NCBI RefSeq assembly: GCF_003545695.1
Contig: NZ_QUZZ01000013.1
Span: 1-64,000 of the forward strand
Length of the DNA: 64,000 bases
Source: Taibaiella helva
GTDB taxonomy: Bacteria > Bacteroidota > Bacteroidia > Chitinophagales > Chitinophagaceae
Direction of reading: 5' to 3'
The notes below the pieces were generated by a model. The model was given only the letters and a program-made list of their open reading frames with translations, had not been told where the DNA came from and made no database searches. A program made the translations under genes and the position numbers. This document shows positions 32,601 to 42,086 of the stretch, one piece after another (positions within the stretch are counted from its first letter, which is position 1; each line of letters opens with the position of its first letter).

Positions 32601-34103
32601 TTAACGGAGGGTGAGAAAAGCCTTTCCCAGGTATTCGGCAAGATCGCCGGCGATAAGGGCTTCCTCCGACAAGGTTGCTGCGGCAAGATCTCCCGCCAGG
32701 CCATGCAGATAAACACCCAGCAATGCTGCATCCCGTGCTGTATAGCCCTGGGCCAGCAGACCGGTAAGGATACCGGTCAGCACATCGCCACTGCCTCCTG
32801 TGGCCATCCCCGGATTGCCGGTGGTATTGTACCAGCATTCGCCGTTGGGCAGCAGCACCGCGGTATGATGTCCTTTCAATACGATACACACATTATACTT
32901 CATAGCCTTGGCCCTGCCGAGCTCCACCTGGAGCATACTGCCGGGAGAAGGGCCGAAGAGCCGTGTAAATTCTTTAGGATGCGGCGTCAGGATAGAGCCG
33001 GCGGTAAGCAGGTTCAGGTAAGTTTCTTTAGCCGATAAAATATTCAGGGCATCGGCATCGAGCACTAAGGGTTTATCATACTGTTCGAGGAAAGCCACCA
33101 GAGCCTTTACTGTTTCCGGCGCCTGTCCCAGTCCGGGCCCGATGCCGGTTGCGCTGTCCTCCGTGCTGACCTCGATGCGGTCGATATGCTTTTGTCCCGC
33201 CGGGAGGAACATGGCTTCGGGTTGGGTAGCCTGCAGGATCTCGTAGCCGCAGGAAGGCGCCTGGGTATAGACCAGCCCGGCGCCGCTGTGCAAAGCGGCC
33301 CGGGTGCTCAGGGCTATGGCGCCGATCTTGCCGTAGCTGCCGCCGATCAGCATTGCTTTGCCATAAGTTCCTTTATGGCCCGATGCCTTGCGGGGACGGT
33401 AGATGGCGCATGCGGTGTCGCGGTCTATGGTGTGGTATTGGGAATGCGTGGCTTCCTGCCAGGTCCTGCTCAGGCCGATGTCGAGCACGTGGACCTTGCC
33501 GGTAAAAGGCTCCGCTTCGGTATGCAGGAAGCTGCGTTTCCAGAACTGAAAGCTGAGGGTATGCCGGGCCTGTATCACTGCTGCTCCGGGCTGGGGCAGG
33601 CTGTCGGCAGGCAGGCCGCTGGGTATATCTATGGCTATCTTTTCGTTGGGCAGCTCGTTCAGCTCCCTGACAAAAGCCGCAGGCCAGCCTTCCAGCGGTC
33701 GGTTCAGGCCGGTGCCGAACAACGCATCGATAATGAGGATATGCTCCGGCAGCTCGGTAACAAACATGCCGGGGTTCAGAATCTGCACTTCGTCGGGCGC
33801 CAGCTGGTGCAGCGAGGTAAAGTTATGCGTAGCGTCGGGACTGAATTGACCGGTATGCTTCAATACAACAGCGCGGGCCGAAAAGCCTTCCTGCAGCAGT
33901 ATACGGGTGAGCGCCAGGCCATCGCCGCCATTGTTGCCCATGCCACAAACAACCAGCATGGGGGTATCACGGTGGTATTGCGCGGCAATCCATTGGTAGC
34001 AGCTGGCGGCGGCGCGTTCCATCAGCAGAGCAGAGCTGATCCCTTCCTGCCTGATGGTGAAGGCGTCGCCATCTCTGATCTGCTGAGCGCTGAAGATTTT
34101 CAT
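32601..34103 (-). CDS. nnr: bifunctional NAD(P)H-hydrate epimerase / ADP-dependent dehydratase
   Basis: 500-residue repair enzyme that restores damaged NAD(P)H hydrates. N-terminal YjeF epimerase domain (about 1-210): MKIFSAQQIRDGDAFTI, CGMGNNGGDGLALTRILLQE, IDALFGTGLNRPLEGW, IDIPSGLPAD. C-terminal ribokinase-like dehydratase (about 225-500): KGTYGKAMLIGGSYGKIGA, LDADALNIL, LTPHPKEFTRLFG, and the Gly-rich NPGMATGGSGDVLTGILTG. Length and domain order are standard. It precedes the outer-membrane gene at 31782 by 51 bases on the same strand. Confidence 0.95.
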   Translation of the reverse strand: MKIFSAQQIRDGDAFTIRQEGISSALLMERAAASCYQWIAAQYHRDTPMLVVCGMGNNGGDGLALTRILLQEGFSARAVVLKHTGQFSPDATHNFTSLHQLAPDEVQILNPGMFVTELPEHILIIDALFGTGLNRPLEGWPAAFVRELNELPNEKIAIDIPSGLPADSLPQPGAAVIQARHTLSFQFWKRSFLHTEAEPFTGKVHVLDIGLSRTWQEATHSQYHTIDRDTACAIYRPRKASGHKGTYGKAMLIGGSYGKIGAIALSTRAALHSGAGLVYTQAPSCGYEILQATQPEAMFLPAGQKHIDRIEVSTEDSATGIGPGLGQAPETVKALVAFLEQYDKPLVLDADALNILSAKETYLNLLTAGSILTPHPKEFTRLFGPSPGSMLQVELGRAKAMKYNVCIVLKGHHTAVLLPNGECWYNTTGNPGMATGGSGDVLTGILTGLLAQGYTARDAALLGVYLHGLAGDLAAATLSEEALIAGDLAEYLGKAFLTLR

Positions 34104-34126
34104 AGGACCGGTTTTTTACAGGAAAA

Positions 34127-34154
34127 AATATGCGGAACATTTGTTCCGCATATT
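34127..34154 (-). terminator. tyrS terminator
   Basis: 13-bp perfect stem (AATATGCGGAACA and complement), 2-base loop, then T-run on the minus strand; 10 bases past the tyrS stop. Confidence 0.85.
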
Positions 34155-34164
34155 ATCAATTTAC

Positions 34165-35448
34165 TTACTCAAAAACGGCGAGGTAATAATCCTTCTTACC
34201 TTTCTGGATCAGTGTGTATCTTTCATTCAGCAAATGTGCTTCATTCAGCGAGAGTTCAGCCCCGCTTACTTTGCTTTTATTGATGCTTACACCACCTTGC
34301 TGTAACATTTTGCGTGCTTCTCCCTTAGAGCTGAAGATGCCGGTATCAGCGAGGAACTGGATCAGGTCTACGCCTTCTTTCAGGTTGTCTTTTTTAAAAG
34401 TTACCTGGGGTACACCTTCCATCACTTCCAGCAGCTGCTTTTCATTCAGCGCGGCGAGCGCGTCGGTGGTGTCTTTGCCAAAAAGGATATTGCTGGCTTG
34501 CTGCGCAAAGTCCAGGTCCTCCTTGCTGTGCACCATCGTGGTTATCTCTTCGGCCAGGCGCTTTTGCAGGTTACGCAGATGTGGCGCTTCATCATGTGCT
34601 TTGACCAGCTCGGCGATCTCTTCCACCGGGATAAAAGTAAAGATGCTGATCAGGTTCTTTGCGTCTGCATCGGTCACATTGAGCCAATACTGGTAGAACT
34701 GGTAGGGCGATGTCTTCTCCCGGTCGAGCCAGATGTTGCCGGATTCGGTCTTGCCGAATTTACCGCCATCGGCTTTTTTAAGCAGCGGACAGGTAAAGGC
34801 AAAGGCATCGCTGCCGCCTTTGCGGCGGATCAGCTCGGTACCGGTAACGATATTGCCCCACTGGTCGGCGCCACCGAACTGAAGCTTGATATTGCGTTCC
34901 TTATTTAAGTAGTAGAAGTCGTAACCCTGTATCAGCTGGTAGCTGAACTCGGTAAAGGACAGGCCATACTCCAGTCGTTTCTGCACCGAATCTTTGGCCA
35001 GCATATAATTGACGGTAAGGTGCTTGCCGATATCGCGGATGAAATCAAGAAAAGTATAGTCCTTCAGCCAGTCGTGGTTGTTAACCAGCTCGGCCTTATT
35101 GGGTTTGCTGTCGTCAAAATCCAGGAATTTTTCCAACTGCTTGCGGATGCCGGCGATATTGCGCTGCAGCGTCTCGTCGTCGAGCAGGTTGCGTTCTGCC
35201 GACTTGCCGGTGGGGTCGCCGATCATACCGGTAGCGCCGCCGATAAGGGCATAGGGTTTATGGCCCGATTTTTGCATATGCATCAGCAGTATGATCGGAA
35301 GCATGCTGCCGATATGCAGGCTGTCGGCTGTGGGATCAAAGCCTACGTAGCCCGAGGTCATCTCTTTGGCAAGTTGTTCCTCTGTTCCGGGAATAATGTC
35401 TTGTAGAAGGCCTCGTTTTTGCAGCTCGGGTATGAAATTATGAAACAC
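34165..35448 (-). CDS. tyrS: tyrosine--tRNA ligase
   Basis: 427-residue class I synthetase for tRNA-Tyr. The first signature is HIGS at 45-48 in [14 protein letters not shown]; the second is KFGKTESG, the TyrS form of [25 protein letters not shown] and [20 protein letters not shown] line the tyrosyl-adenylate pocket. An S4 RNA-binding domain closes the protein ([20 protein letters not shown]). Standard length. It has its own terminator and is divergent from porV2; no clear TAnnTTTG box is seen for it. Confidence 0.97.
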   Translation of the reverse strand: MFHNFIPELQKRGLLQDIIPGTEEQLAKEMTSGYVGFDPTADSLHIGSMLPIILLMHMQKSGHKPYALIGGATGMIGDPTGKSAERNLLDDETLQRNIAGIRKQLEKFLDFDDSKPNKAELVNNHDWLKDYTFLDFIRDIGKHLTVNYMLAKDSVQKRLEYGLSFTEFSYQLIQGYDFYYLNKERNIKLQFGGADQWGNIVTGTELIRRKGGSDAFAFTCPLLKKADGGKFGKTESGNIWLDREKTSPYQFYQYWLNVTDADAKNLISIFTFIPVEEIAELVKAHDEAPHLRNLQKRLAEEITTMVHSKEDLDFAQQASNILFGKDTTDALAALNEKQLLEVMEGVPQVTFKKDNLKEGVDLIQFLADTGIFSSKGEARKMLQQGGVSINKSKVSGAELSLNEAHLLNERYTLIQKGKKDYYLAVFE

Positions 35449-35583
35449 TGTATGTCATTTATAGTGGTAAAAAAAGGACCAAATTAGTACACATCGAAAG
35501 CTAATTCAGGGCCTGCAAAAATAATAGCGTTTTAAATAATGGACAAGATTTTCAAACAGGTTAAAGAATATGTTAATCTTCGC

Positions 35584-35591
35584 TAACTTTG
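35584..35591 (+). promoter_or_regulatory. -7 element of the porV2-porU2 region
   Basis: TAACTTTG, giving an unusually long leader of ~115 bases before the ATG at 35712. The leader includes a possible 18-codon upstream frame (35621-35677). Confidence 0.55.
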
Positions 35592-35711
35592 TTGCTAAAT
35601 CATCGCAAAATTTAATATATATGAGGGGCAATATTAGAATTGCCTTTCCGTTATGGCTGCGATGCCTTGTCTCTTGATGACGGGTATTTAAATGTACGGA
35701 GAAGATCTTTT

Positions 35712-36899
35712 ATGAAGCAAACTATACTGTCGCTGTTTTTACTGGGGTCTGTTGCTGGGGCGCATGCACAAAGCAGGATTTATGTCAATGAATACCTGAA
35801 TATCGGTGTGGGCGCCAGGGGGCTGGCTATGGCCGGCGCTACGGCCGCTTCCACATCTGATGTGTATTCCGGCTATTGGAACCCGGCGGGCCTCGTCAAT
35901 ATGCAATCTGATATTCAGGCCGGCCTGATGCATGCCGAATACTTCGCCGGTATCTTTAAGTATGATTATGGCGCGGTGGCCATTCCGCTTAAGAACAAGG
36001 ACCGTGCGCTGGGTATTTCGTTCATCCGTTTTGCCACAGACAACATTCCCTATACCCTCGACTACGTACAGCCTGATGGCTCTTTTGATGAAAGCAAGTT
36101 GAAAGATTTTTCTGCCGGCGATTATGCCGTATTGCTTTCTTATGCGCAAAAGCTGAATATTTTTAAAAAGAACCCCGATATTCATACCAGCATCGGGGCC
36201 AACGCCAAAGTGCTTTACCGTAATGTTGGCAGCATGGCCAATGCCTGGGGCTTTGGCCTGGATATCGGCCTGCAGGCCCGATACAAAAAATGGCGCTTCG
36301 GACTCGCGGCTAAAGATATCACCACCAGCTACACGGCCTGGTCGTTTCACCTTACCGACGAAGAAAAGGCCAAATTCTCGGCAACCGGTAACGAGATCCC
36401 CATCAAATCCTATGAAGTAATGCTGCCCCGGTTCAACTTCGGGGTAGGGCGCAGCTTCCTGAAGGAAAGCAGCGATATACAAGTGCTGGCCGAGCTGGGC
36501 TTCGACATCACCACCGATGGTAAAAGAAATACGATCATCGCTTCGAAGCCGATCAGCATCGACCCGCGGCTGGGTGTGGAAGCCAGCTATAAGAACGCGA
36601 TCTTCGTACGCGCCGGGATCGGTAATTTTTATAAGGCCCTGGACAATGCCGATACCAACAACATCAGGAAATACACTGTATTCCAGCCCTCGGTAGGTGT
36701 AGGCTTTAAAATCAAAAGCTTTTCGGTGGATTATGCCTTTACAAGCTTGCAGATGCAGGACAATCCTTTGATGTCGCATGTGGTGTCTATACGGTTGGAC
36801 ATCATGCGGTCGAAAAAGCCGAAGGCGGAAGAAGCTGCTCCTGCACAGCCCCCGGCAGTGCCTGCTGTAGCACCTGCTGAGCCCAAAAAAGATAAATAA
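35712..36899 (+). CDS. porV2: PorV2-type outer-membrane protein of the type IX secretion system
   Basis: 395-residue barrel protein of the PorV/PorQ family. Signal peptide MKQTILSLFLLGSVAGAHAQ; the mature start VNEYLNIGVGARGLAMAGAT followed by YSGYWNPAGLVNMQSDIQAG is the family hallmark (FadL-like barrel). The C-terminus is a Pro/Ala/Lys-rich tail. PorV shuttles secreted cargo to the PorU sortase on the cell surface in Porphyromonas; the pairing here with the PorU-like gene 37 bases downstream supports the same division of labour for this second (V2/U2) set. Earlier in-frame codons are excluded because they precede the signal peptide. Confidence 0.88.
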   Translation: MKQTILSLFLLGSVAGAHAQSRIYVNEYLNIGVGARGLAMAGATAASTSDVYSGYWNPAGLVNMQSDIQAGLMHAEYFAGIFKYDYGAVAIPLKNKDRALGISFIRFATDNIPYTLDYVQPDGSFDESKLKDFSAGDYAVLLSYAQKLNIFKKNPDIHTSIGANAKVLYRNVGSMANAWGFGLDIGLQARYKKWRFGLAAKDITTSYTAWSFHLTDEEKAKFSATGNEIPIKSYEVMLPRFNFGVGRSFLKESSDIQVLAELGFDITTDGKRNTIIASKPISIDPRLGVEASYKNAIFVRAGIGNFYKALDNADTNNIRKYTVFQPSVGVGFKIKSFSVDYAFTSLQMQDNPLMSHVVSIRLDIMRSKKPKAEEAAPAQPPAVPAVAPAEPKKDK

Positions 36900-36936
36900 A
36901 AACCCTGCCGGATCGCCGGCGCTATATTGTGATACG

Positions 36937-39900
36937 ATGAAGACAAGAAAAATACATTGCACTGTATTAACGGGTTTGCTGATCGCGCTGCTCCTGTCTG
37001 CAACAACCGTTCAGAACAGCTTCGCCCAACCGTTCAGCAACTCCTGGATCAGCTTCAGCAATACCTATTATAAGTTTAAGATCGGGCAGGATGGTATATA
37101 CCGGATCACCAAAGCCCAGCTGGACGCCATAGGCATGGGCGCCGCAACCGGCAACCAGTTTGCCGTGTACCGGGAAGGGCAGGAGGTACCGGTCTACACA
37201 TCCACCACCGGCAGCTTCGGCAGCAACGACTATATCGAGTTTTATGGCGCCAAAGCGAATGGAAAGATCGATACCAAGCTGTATACCGATCCGTCCTATC
37301 AGCCTAACATAGACGTCAACCTGATCTCGGATACCGCTTTTTACTTTCTTACCTTTGATAACAATGTCCACCAGCGGTTGTTCCTGGTGAGCAATGCCAT
37401 TCCTTCACCGGCTCCGGTCCCGGCCCCTTATTGTTTTTCGAAAGTTTATCCTGCCCAGCCGATCCGTGGAGCACTTGACCAGGGCAGATCTTATGGCGGA
37501 AACGTAGAATATTATTATTCCTCCGATTACGATCTGGGCGAAGGCTATTGCTATGGCCCACCGTCAGCGGGTTCAACCGTAAATGTCGCTACCCCGGCAG
37601 TATACTCCGGTGGACCGGCGGCCAGTATTTCCTTCGTTATTAACGGGCAATCAAAAGTAGCCACACAGCATCATCCCTATTTGTCGCTCAACGGGAGCAA
37701 TATATTCGACACCACCTATGCGCCGTTTATGATGGTAAAGCGGACGCTTTCCCTGTCTCCGGCGCAGTTAAGCAGCAGCAACCAGCTGTCGGTTTCCGAT
37801 GTATTTAATTTTCAGAATCTGGGCATGTCGATCCGTTACCCGAGAACGTATGATTTTTCCGGGAGCTTCAGCACAAAGGCCAGTTTCCAGATGCCAGCGT
37901 CGGATCGTTACCTGGAAATAACCGGGTTCAATACCGGCGGACAGCCGCCGAGACTTTATGATCTGACCAATAACAGGATCTATTCCGGCACGGAAACTGG
38001 CGGTGTCGTTAAATTCTACCTGGATCCCAGCGCCGGTCCCAGGGATGTTTTTCTCGGTAGCGCCGGCACTATCAATAGCGTACCTTACTTTGTACCGGTT
38101 TCCTTCAGGGATTATACCAATACCGCTAACCAAGGCGATTACATCATTCTGACACACAAAAGCTGGATCAATGCCTCTCCCAGCTACGTCAATGAATTTA
38201 AAAGCTACCGGAGCAGCATGGCCGGCGGGTCTTACCATCCGGTAGTTGTGGACGTATCGGAGCTTTACGACCAGTTTGGGTACGGCTATGAATACCATCC
38301 TTCCAGCGTCAGGGATTTTATCGGTTATGCGCTGGCGACATGGACCACGAAGCCCCGTTTCCTGTTCATCATCGGCAGGGGATATTCCTATAATTACTAC
38401 CTGGGATATCTTGGCAGTCCCCAGGCGCTGGTGCCTGTACCCACATGGGGACATCCGGGCTCTGACAATTTGTTTTCCAGCTTTAACAACAGCCAGAAGC
38501 CGGCTTTAGCTACCGGCAGGCTTTCCGCCTGGACCAATGAGGAGATCGGGAACTACCTGGAAAAAGTAAAAGTTTATGAGGCGGCGATCCGGCCATTGGC
38601 TGTGCCCACTGTGGAACATGAATTCTGGAAAAAGAAGGCGCTTCATATCGCCGGTTCGCCTATCCTGAGCGAGCAGAACAACCTGGTGGCTTCGCTGAAC
38701 GTGTGCGCCGGTATACTGGCCGATACGCTTATCGGTGGCATCGCCGCCACGATCAGGAAATCGACAACCGACCCGGTGGAGCAGGTCAACAATTCGGTCA
38801 TTGACTCCATGATGAATAACGGGATCCGCTTTACTTCTTTTTATGGCCATGGATCAACCTCAGGTTTTGATTTTAACCTGAACACGCCCGACCAGTACCA
38901 CTCCCGGCCAAAGTTCCCGGTATTCTCCTCTTTTGCCTGTGAGGTAGCGGATATCTTCGCCAATTCGTCGGTAAGAACCATTAGCGAACAGTATATCAAC
39001 TCCGTTTCGGGCGGTTCAATAGCGATGATCGCGGCCAACAATTTCGGTTGGACGGGAACGCTGGACGTTTACATGCAAAATCTTTACCGGAGCTGGTCGT
39101 TCAGGCAATTCGGTAAAACGCTGGGAGAGCAATACCAGCAGAACCTGGTTTACCTCAAGGACCATGCCTCGTCGGATTTTATGGATATTCATATCCAGAC
39201 CATGCTGTTCCAGGGCGATCCGGCACTGGCTACCTATAGCCCTGAAAAGCCCGACTTCGCCATAGAAGAGAGCGGCTTGTCAGCCGATCCGGCCAATGTA
39301 AATACTACTCTGGATTCTTTTACATTGAAGGCAGTGGTCTATAGCCTGGGACGCTCCACCAGGGATACCGTCCTGGTAAGATTGCAACATACTCTTCCGG
39401 GATCAGGTACTGTGCTGTTCTCCGATTCGGTGCGCTTACCCAGGCTGCTGAGCTCGGATACAGTATCGTTCCGGGTACCGGTTGATCCCAACCGCGATAT
39501 CGGCCTGAATAACTATACGGTAATGGTAGACGCCGCTGAGCGGTTCGACGAGCTGTCGGAGGCTAATAACCAGGCGACGCTGCAGATATTTATCTATTCC
39601 GAGAACCTGCAGCCGGTCTATCCCCCTGAGTTTGCCATTGTGCACGATCAGGGGATTACCTTAAAAGCCTCCACGTTGAATGCTTTCGCCGATATGAGAA
39701 ACTATAAGCTGGAGATCGATACCACAGAGGCCTTCAACAGCTCAGCGCTGCAGACGACACAAATTGCGAGTATGGGTGGGGTGATCAAATGGAAGCCCAA
39801 TGTTACTTATAAAGATAGCGTGGTCTATTACTGGCGGGCAGCGCCCGATGAGCTGATCAATGGCGCCTATGCCTGGAGCAACAGCTCGTTTATCTACCTG

Positions 39901-42000
39901 GCCGGAGGCGCTGAAGGATGGAATCAGTCGCATTATTTCCAATATAAAAAGAATGAGCCTTATTTAGGATTACAGCTACCTGCAAGCAGCCGCCGCTTTC
40001 AGTTCAGTCCGGTAACCAATGTGCTGAAGGTCGAAGACAAAGTGGTGAACATGACGCTCAATGACCTCAGCAGTGTAAGGCATTCGCTGAACGACCAGGT
40101 GCTCGATAACTATGGCTGCGGATTTTCGCTGACCACATTTAAATCAGGATCGGTACAGGTATTGGTTATCGACTCTACTTCAGGAAAGCCCTGGGTCAAT
40201 ACCAAAGAAGGGCTTTATGGCTCTATCGCCTACTGTGGAAGTCTACCGGTTCCGCCGCCACGGTATATGTTCGAGTATCTTACCGCCGATGCGGCGTCCC
40301 GCGAGCGTGCCAGGGCCTTCATCGAAAGTATTCCCACCGGTAATTATGTCATGATCAAAAACCTGATCCTGAACGGACCGCCGGGCCCGGTATGGGATGG
40401 TAAGGCCATTAACGAATGGCAGGCGGATACCCAGGTCTACGGCTCCGGAAGATCTCTGTATCACGCGTTTAAGAACCTTGGCTTTGACCAGATCGACCAG
40501 TTTACCTATAAAAGGGCCTTCGCCTTCTTCAGGAAAAAAGGCGATAACAGTTTCCCGGTAACGCAGGCGCTGAGTGTAGGCGTTGATGATAAAATACTAT
40601 TCGAGGCACCTTTTTACAGCTATCCGGATACAGGTATCATGCAGACTGCGTTGGTGGGGCCTGCTAAAGAATGGCAGACCCTGAAATGGCGGGTCTCCGC
40701 ACTGGATAACCCTGTGAACGATTCGCCTTATGTCGCCGTCTATGGTATCGACACCGTTAACCAGGAAACCCTGCTGTATTCGGGTGCAGACAAAGAAGTG
40801 CCGCTATCTTTTATTTCCGCCGTTCAATATCCCAAACTCCGGCTTAAATGGTTCAGTGTCGATAATATCGCCCGTACCAGTCCTTACCTGGATTACTGGC
40901 GGGTGCTGTACAGCCCGGTGCCGGAAGCGGCGCTCAATGCTGCAACGCATTTTGAATATATCGATTCGCTGAATGAAGGACAGCAGGGAAAGTTGCGGTT
41001 AGCCATCGAAAACCTTACGCCGCTGCCCATGGACAGCATGCTTGTCAACTTCAAGATCATCGATGCCAGCAATGTCAAACATGACCTGGTCAGTAAACGT
41101 TTCCGTAAGCTGGCAGGTAACGATACCTTGATCGCGTCGCTGGATTTTGATCCTTCCGCTTATCACGGCAAGAATTTCCTGTATATCGAAGCCAATCCCG
41201 ATAACGATCAGCCGGAGCAATACCATCCCAACAATCTGGGGTACCTCAGCCTGTTTGTGAATGCAGATAAATACAACCCGTTGCTGGATGTTACCTTCGA
41301 TGGTGTGCGTATTCTCGATAAGGATATCGTATCTGCCAAGCCCTTTATCAAGGCATTGATGCGCGACGAGAACAAATATATGCCGCTCAACGATACGGCG
41401 CTGATGAACGTACAGCTGCTTTATCCCAACCAGACTACGCCGGTGGCCATACCTATGGATGGAACGATCTGTAAATTCATTCCTGCCGATACAGCCAATG
41501 GCCGCAAGAATGAATCCCGTATTGAATTCAGGCCTACGCTCAACGAGGACGGGGTGTACAAGCTTATTGTATCGGGTAGAGACAAAGTAGGTAACCAGGC
41601 CAACAATGCTCTTAAATACGAGATCAATTTTACAGTGGAGAACAAGCCTTCAATTACCAATGTGCTGAATTATCCTAATCCGTTCTCTACTGCTACGCAG
41701 TTCATCTTTACTATGACCGGCTCAGAGATCCCCTCCCAGTTCAAGATACAGATACTTACCGTTACCGGTAAAGTAGTCAGGGAGATCAAGAAATACGAGC
41801 TGGGCAACCTGCATATCGGCCGCAACATTACGGAGTACCGCTGGGACGGAAAGGATGAGTACGGGCAGGTACTGGGCAACGGTGTGTACCTGTATAGGGT
41901 CATTACCTCGATCAGGGGCGAAGATGTTGAGCACCGCAGGAATACTGCCGTAGACAAGTATTTTAAAAATGGTTATGGCAAGCTATATATTATGCGATAA
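36937..42000 (+). CDS. porU2: PorU2-type C25 cysteine peptidase / putative type IX sortase
   Basis: 1687-residue surface protein, longer than classic PorU (about 1150). Signal peptide about 1-31. The gingipain-type C25 domain spans about 400-780 with catalytic His638 in SFYGHGSTSG and Cys668 in FSSFACEVADIF. Several Ig-like/beta-rich segments follow (a CARDB-like stretch around ANVNTTLDSFTLKAVVYSLG). The C-terminus is FlgD-like: NYPNPFSTATQFIF ... YRWDGKDEYGQVLGNGVYLY. It would cleave sorting domains of type IX cargo and attach it to surface lipopolysaccharide; that role for U2 proteins is an inference from PorU. In an operon with porV2. Confidence 0.88.
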   Translation: MKTRKIHCTVLTGLLIALLLSATTVQNSFAQPFSNSWISFSNTYYKFKIGQDGIYRITKAQLDAIGMGAATGNQFAVYREGQEVPVYTSTTGSFGSNDYIEFYGAKANGKIDTKLYTDPSYQPNIDVNLISDTAFYFLTFDNNVHQRLFLVSNAIPSPAPVPAPYCFSKVYPAQPIRGALDQGRSYGGNVEYYYSSDYDLGEGYCYGPPSAGSTVNVATPAVYSGGPAASISFVINGQSKVATQHHPYLSLNGSNIFDTTYAPFMMVKRTLSLSPAQLSSSNQLSVSDVFNFQNLGMSIRYPRTYDFSGSFSTKASFQMPASDRYLEITGFNTGGQPPRLYDLTNNRIYSGTETGGVVKFYLDPSAGPRDVFLGSAGTINSVPYFVPVSFRDYTNTANQGDYIILTHKSWINASPSYVNEFKSYRSSMAGGSYHPVVVDVSELYDQFGYGYEYHPSSVRDFIGYALATWTTKPRFLFIIGRGYSYNYYLGYLGSPQALVPVPTWGHPGSDNLFSSFNNSQKPALATGRLSAWTNEEIGNYLEKVKVYEAAIRPLAVPTVEHEFWKKKALHIAGSPILSEQNNLVASLNVCAGILADTLIGGIAATIRKSTTDPVEQVNNSVIDSMMNNGIRFTSFYGHGSTSGFDFNLNTPDQYHSRPKFPVFSSFACEVADIFANSSVRTISEQYINSVSGGSIAMIAANNFGWTGTLDVYMQNLYRSWSFRQFGKTLGEQYQQNLVYLKDHASSDFMDIHIQTMLFQGDPALATYSPEKPDFAIEESGLSADPANVNTTLDSFTLKAVVYSLGRSTRDTVLVRLQHTLPGSGTVLFSDSVRLPRLLSSDTVSFRVPVDPNRDIGLNNYTVMVDAAERFDELSEANNQATLQIFIYSENLQPVYPPEFAIVHDQGITLKASTLNAFADMRNYKLEIDTTEAFNSSALQTTQIASMGGVIKWKPNVTYKDSVVYYWRAAPDELINGAYAWSNSSFIYLAGGAEGWNQSHYFQYKKNEPYLGLQLPASSRRFQFSPVTNVLKVEDKVVNMTLNDLSSVRHSLNDQVLDNYGCGFSLTTFKSGSVQVLVIDSTSGKPWVNTKEGLYGSIAYCGSLPVPPPRYMFEYLTADAASRERARAFIESIPTGNYVMIKNLILNGPPGPVWDGKAINEWQADTQVYGSGRSLYHAFKNLGFDQIDQFTYKRAFAFFRKKGDNSFPVTQALSVGVDDKILFEAPFYSYPDTGIMQTALVGPAKEWQTLKWRVSALDNPVNDSPYVAVYGIDTVNQETLLYSGADKEVPLSFISAVQYPKLRLKWFSVDNIARTSPYLDYWRVLYSPVPEAALNAATHFEYIDSLNEGQQGKLRLAIENLTPLPMDSMLVNFKIIDASNVKHDLVSKRFRKLAGNDTLIASLDFDPSAYHGKNFLYIEANPDNDQPEQYHPNNLGYLSLFVNADKYNPLLDVTFDGVRILDKDIVSAKPFIKALMRDENKYMPLNDTALMNVQLLYPNQTTPVAIPMDGTICKFIPADTANGRKNESRIEFRPTLNEDGVYKLIVSGRDKVGNQANNALKYEINFTVENKPSITNVLNYPNPFSTATQFIFTMTGSEIPSQFKIQILTVTGKVVREIKKYELGNLHIGRNITEYRWDGKDEYGQVLGNGVYLYRVITSIRGEDVEHRRNTAVDKYFKNGYGKLYIMR

Positions 42001-42042
42001 AAATCTTTGATGACCGGAAATCAGCTTGCTTTCTGATCTTTG

Positions 42043-42071
42043 AAACCCCGTAGCTTTGCTGCGGGGTTTTT
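42043..42071 (+). terminator. porU2 terminator containing a -7 box
   Basis: 12-bp stem AAACCCCGTAGC / GCTGCGGGGTTT (one T-G pair), loop TTT, then T-run; starts 43 bases past the porU2 stop. TAGCTTTG at the top of the hairpin matches the -7 consensus of the next gene. Confidence 0.8.
42051..42058 (+). promoter_or_regulatory. -7 element of the PIG-L gene
   Basis: TAGCTTTG within the terminator hairpin, with a TTG at 42026-42028 (spacer 22). ATG follows at 42087. Confidence 0.5.
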
Positions 42072-42086
42072 AAATGCAACTTATTG

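Noticed and set aside
33186-34283. Open frame of 365 codons on the plus strand
   Set aside because: Antisense to nnr, an unmistakable conserved enzyme, and crosses the tyrS terminator.
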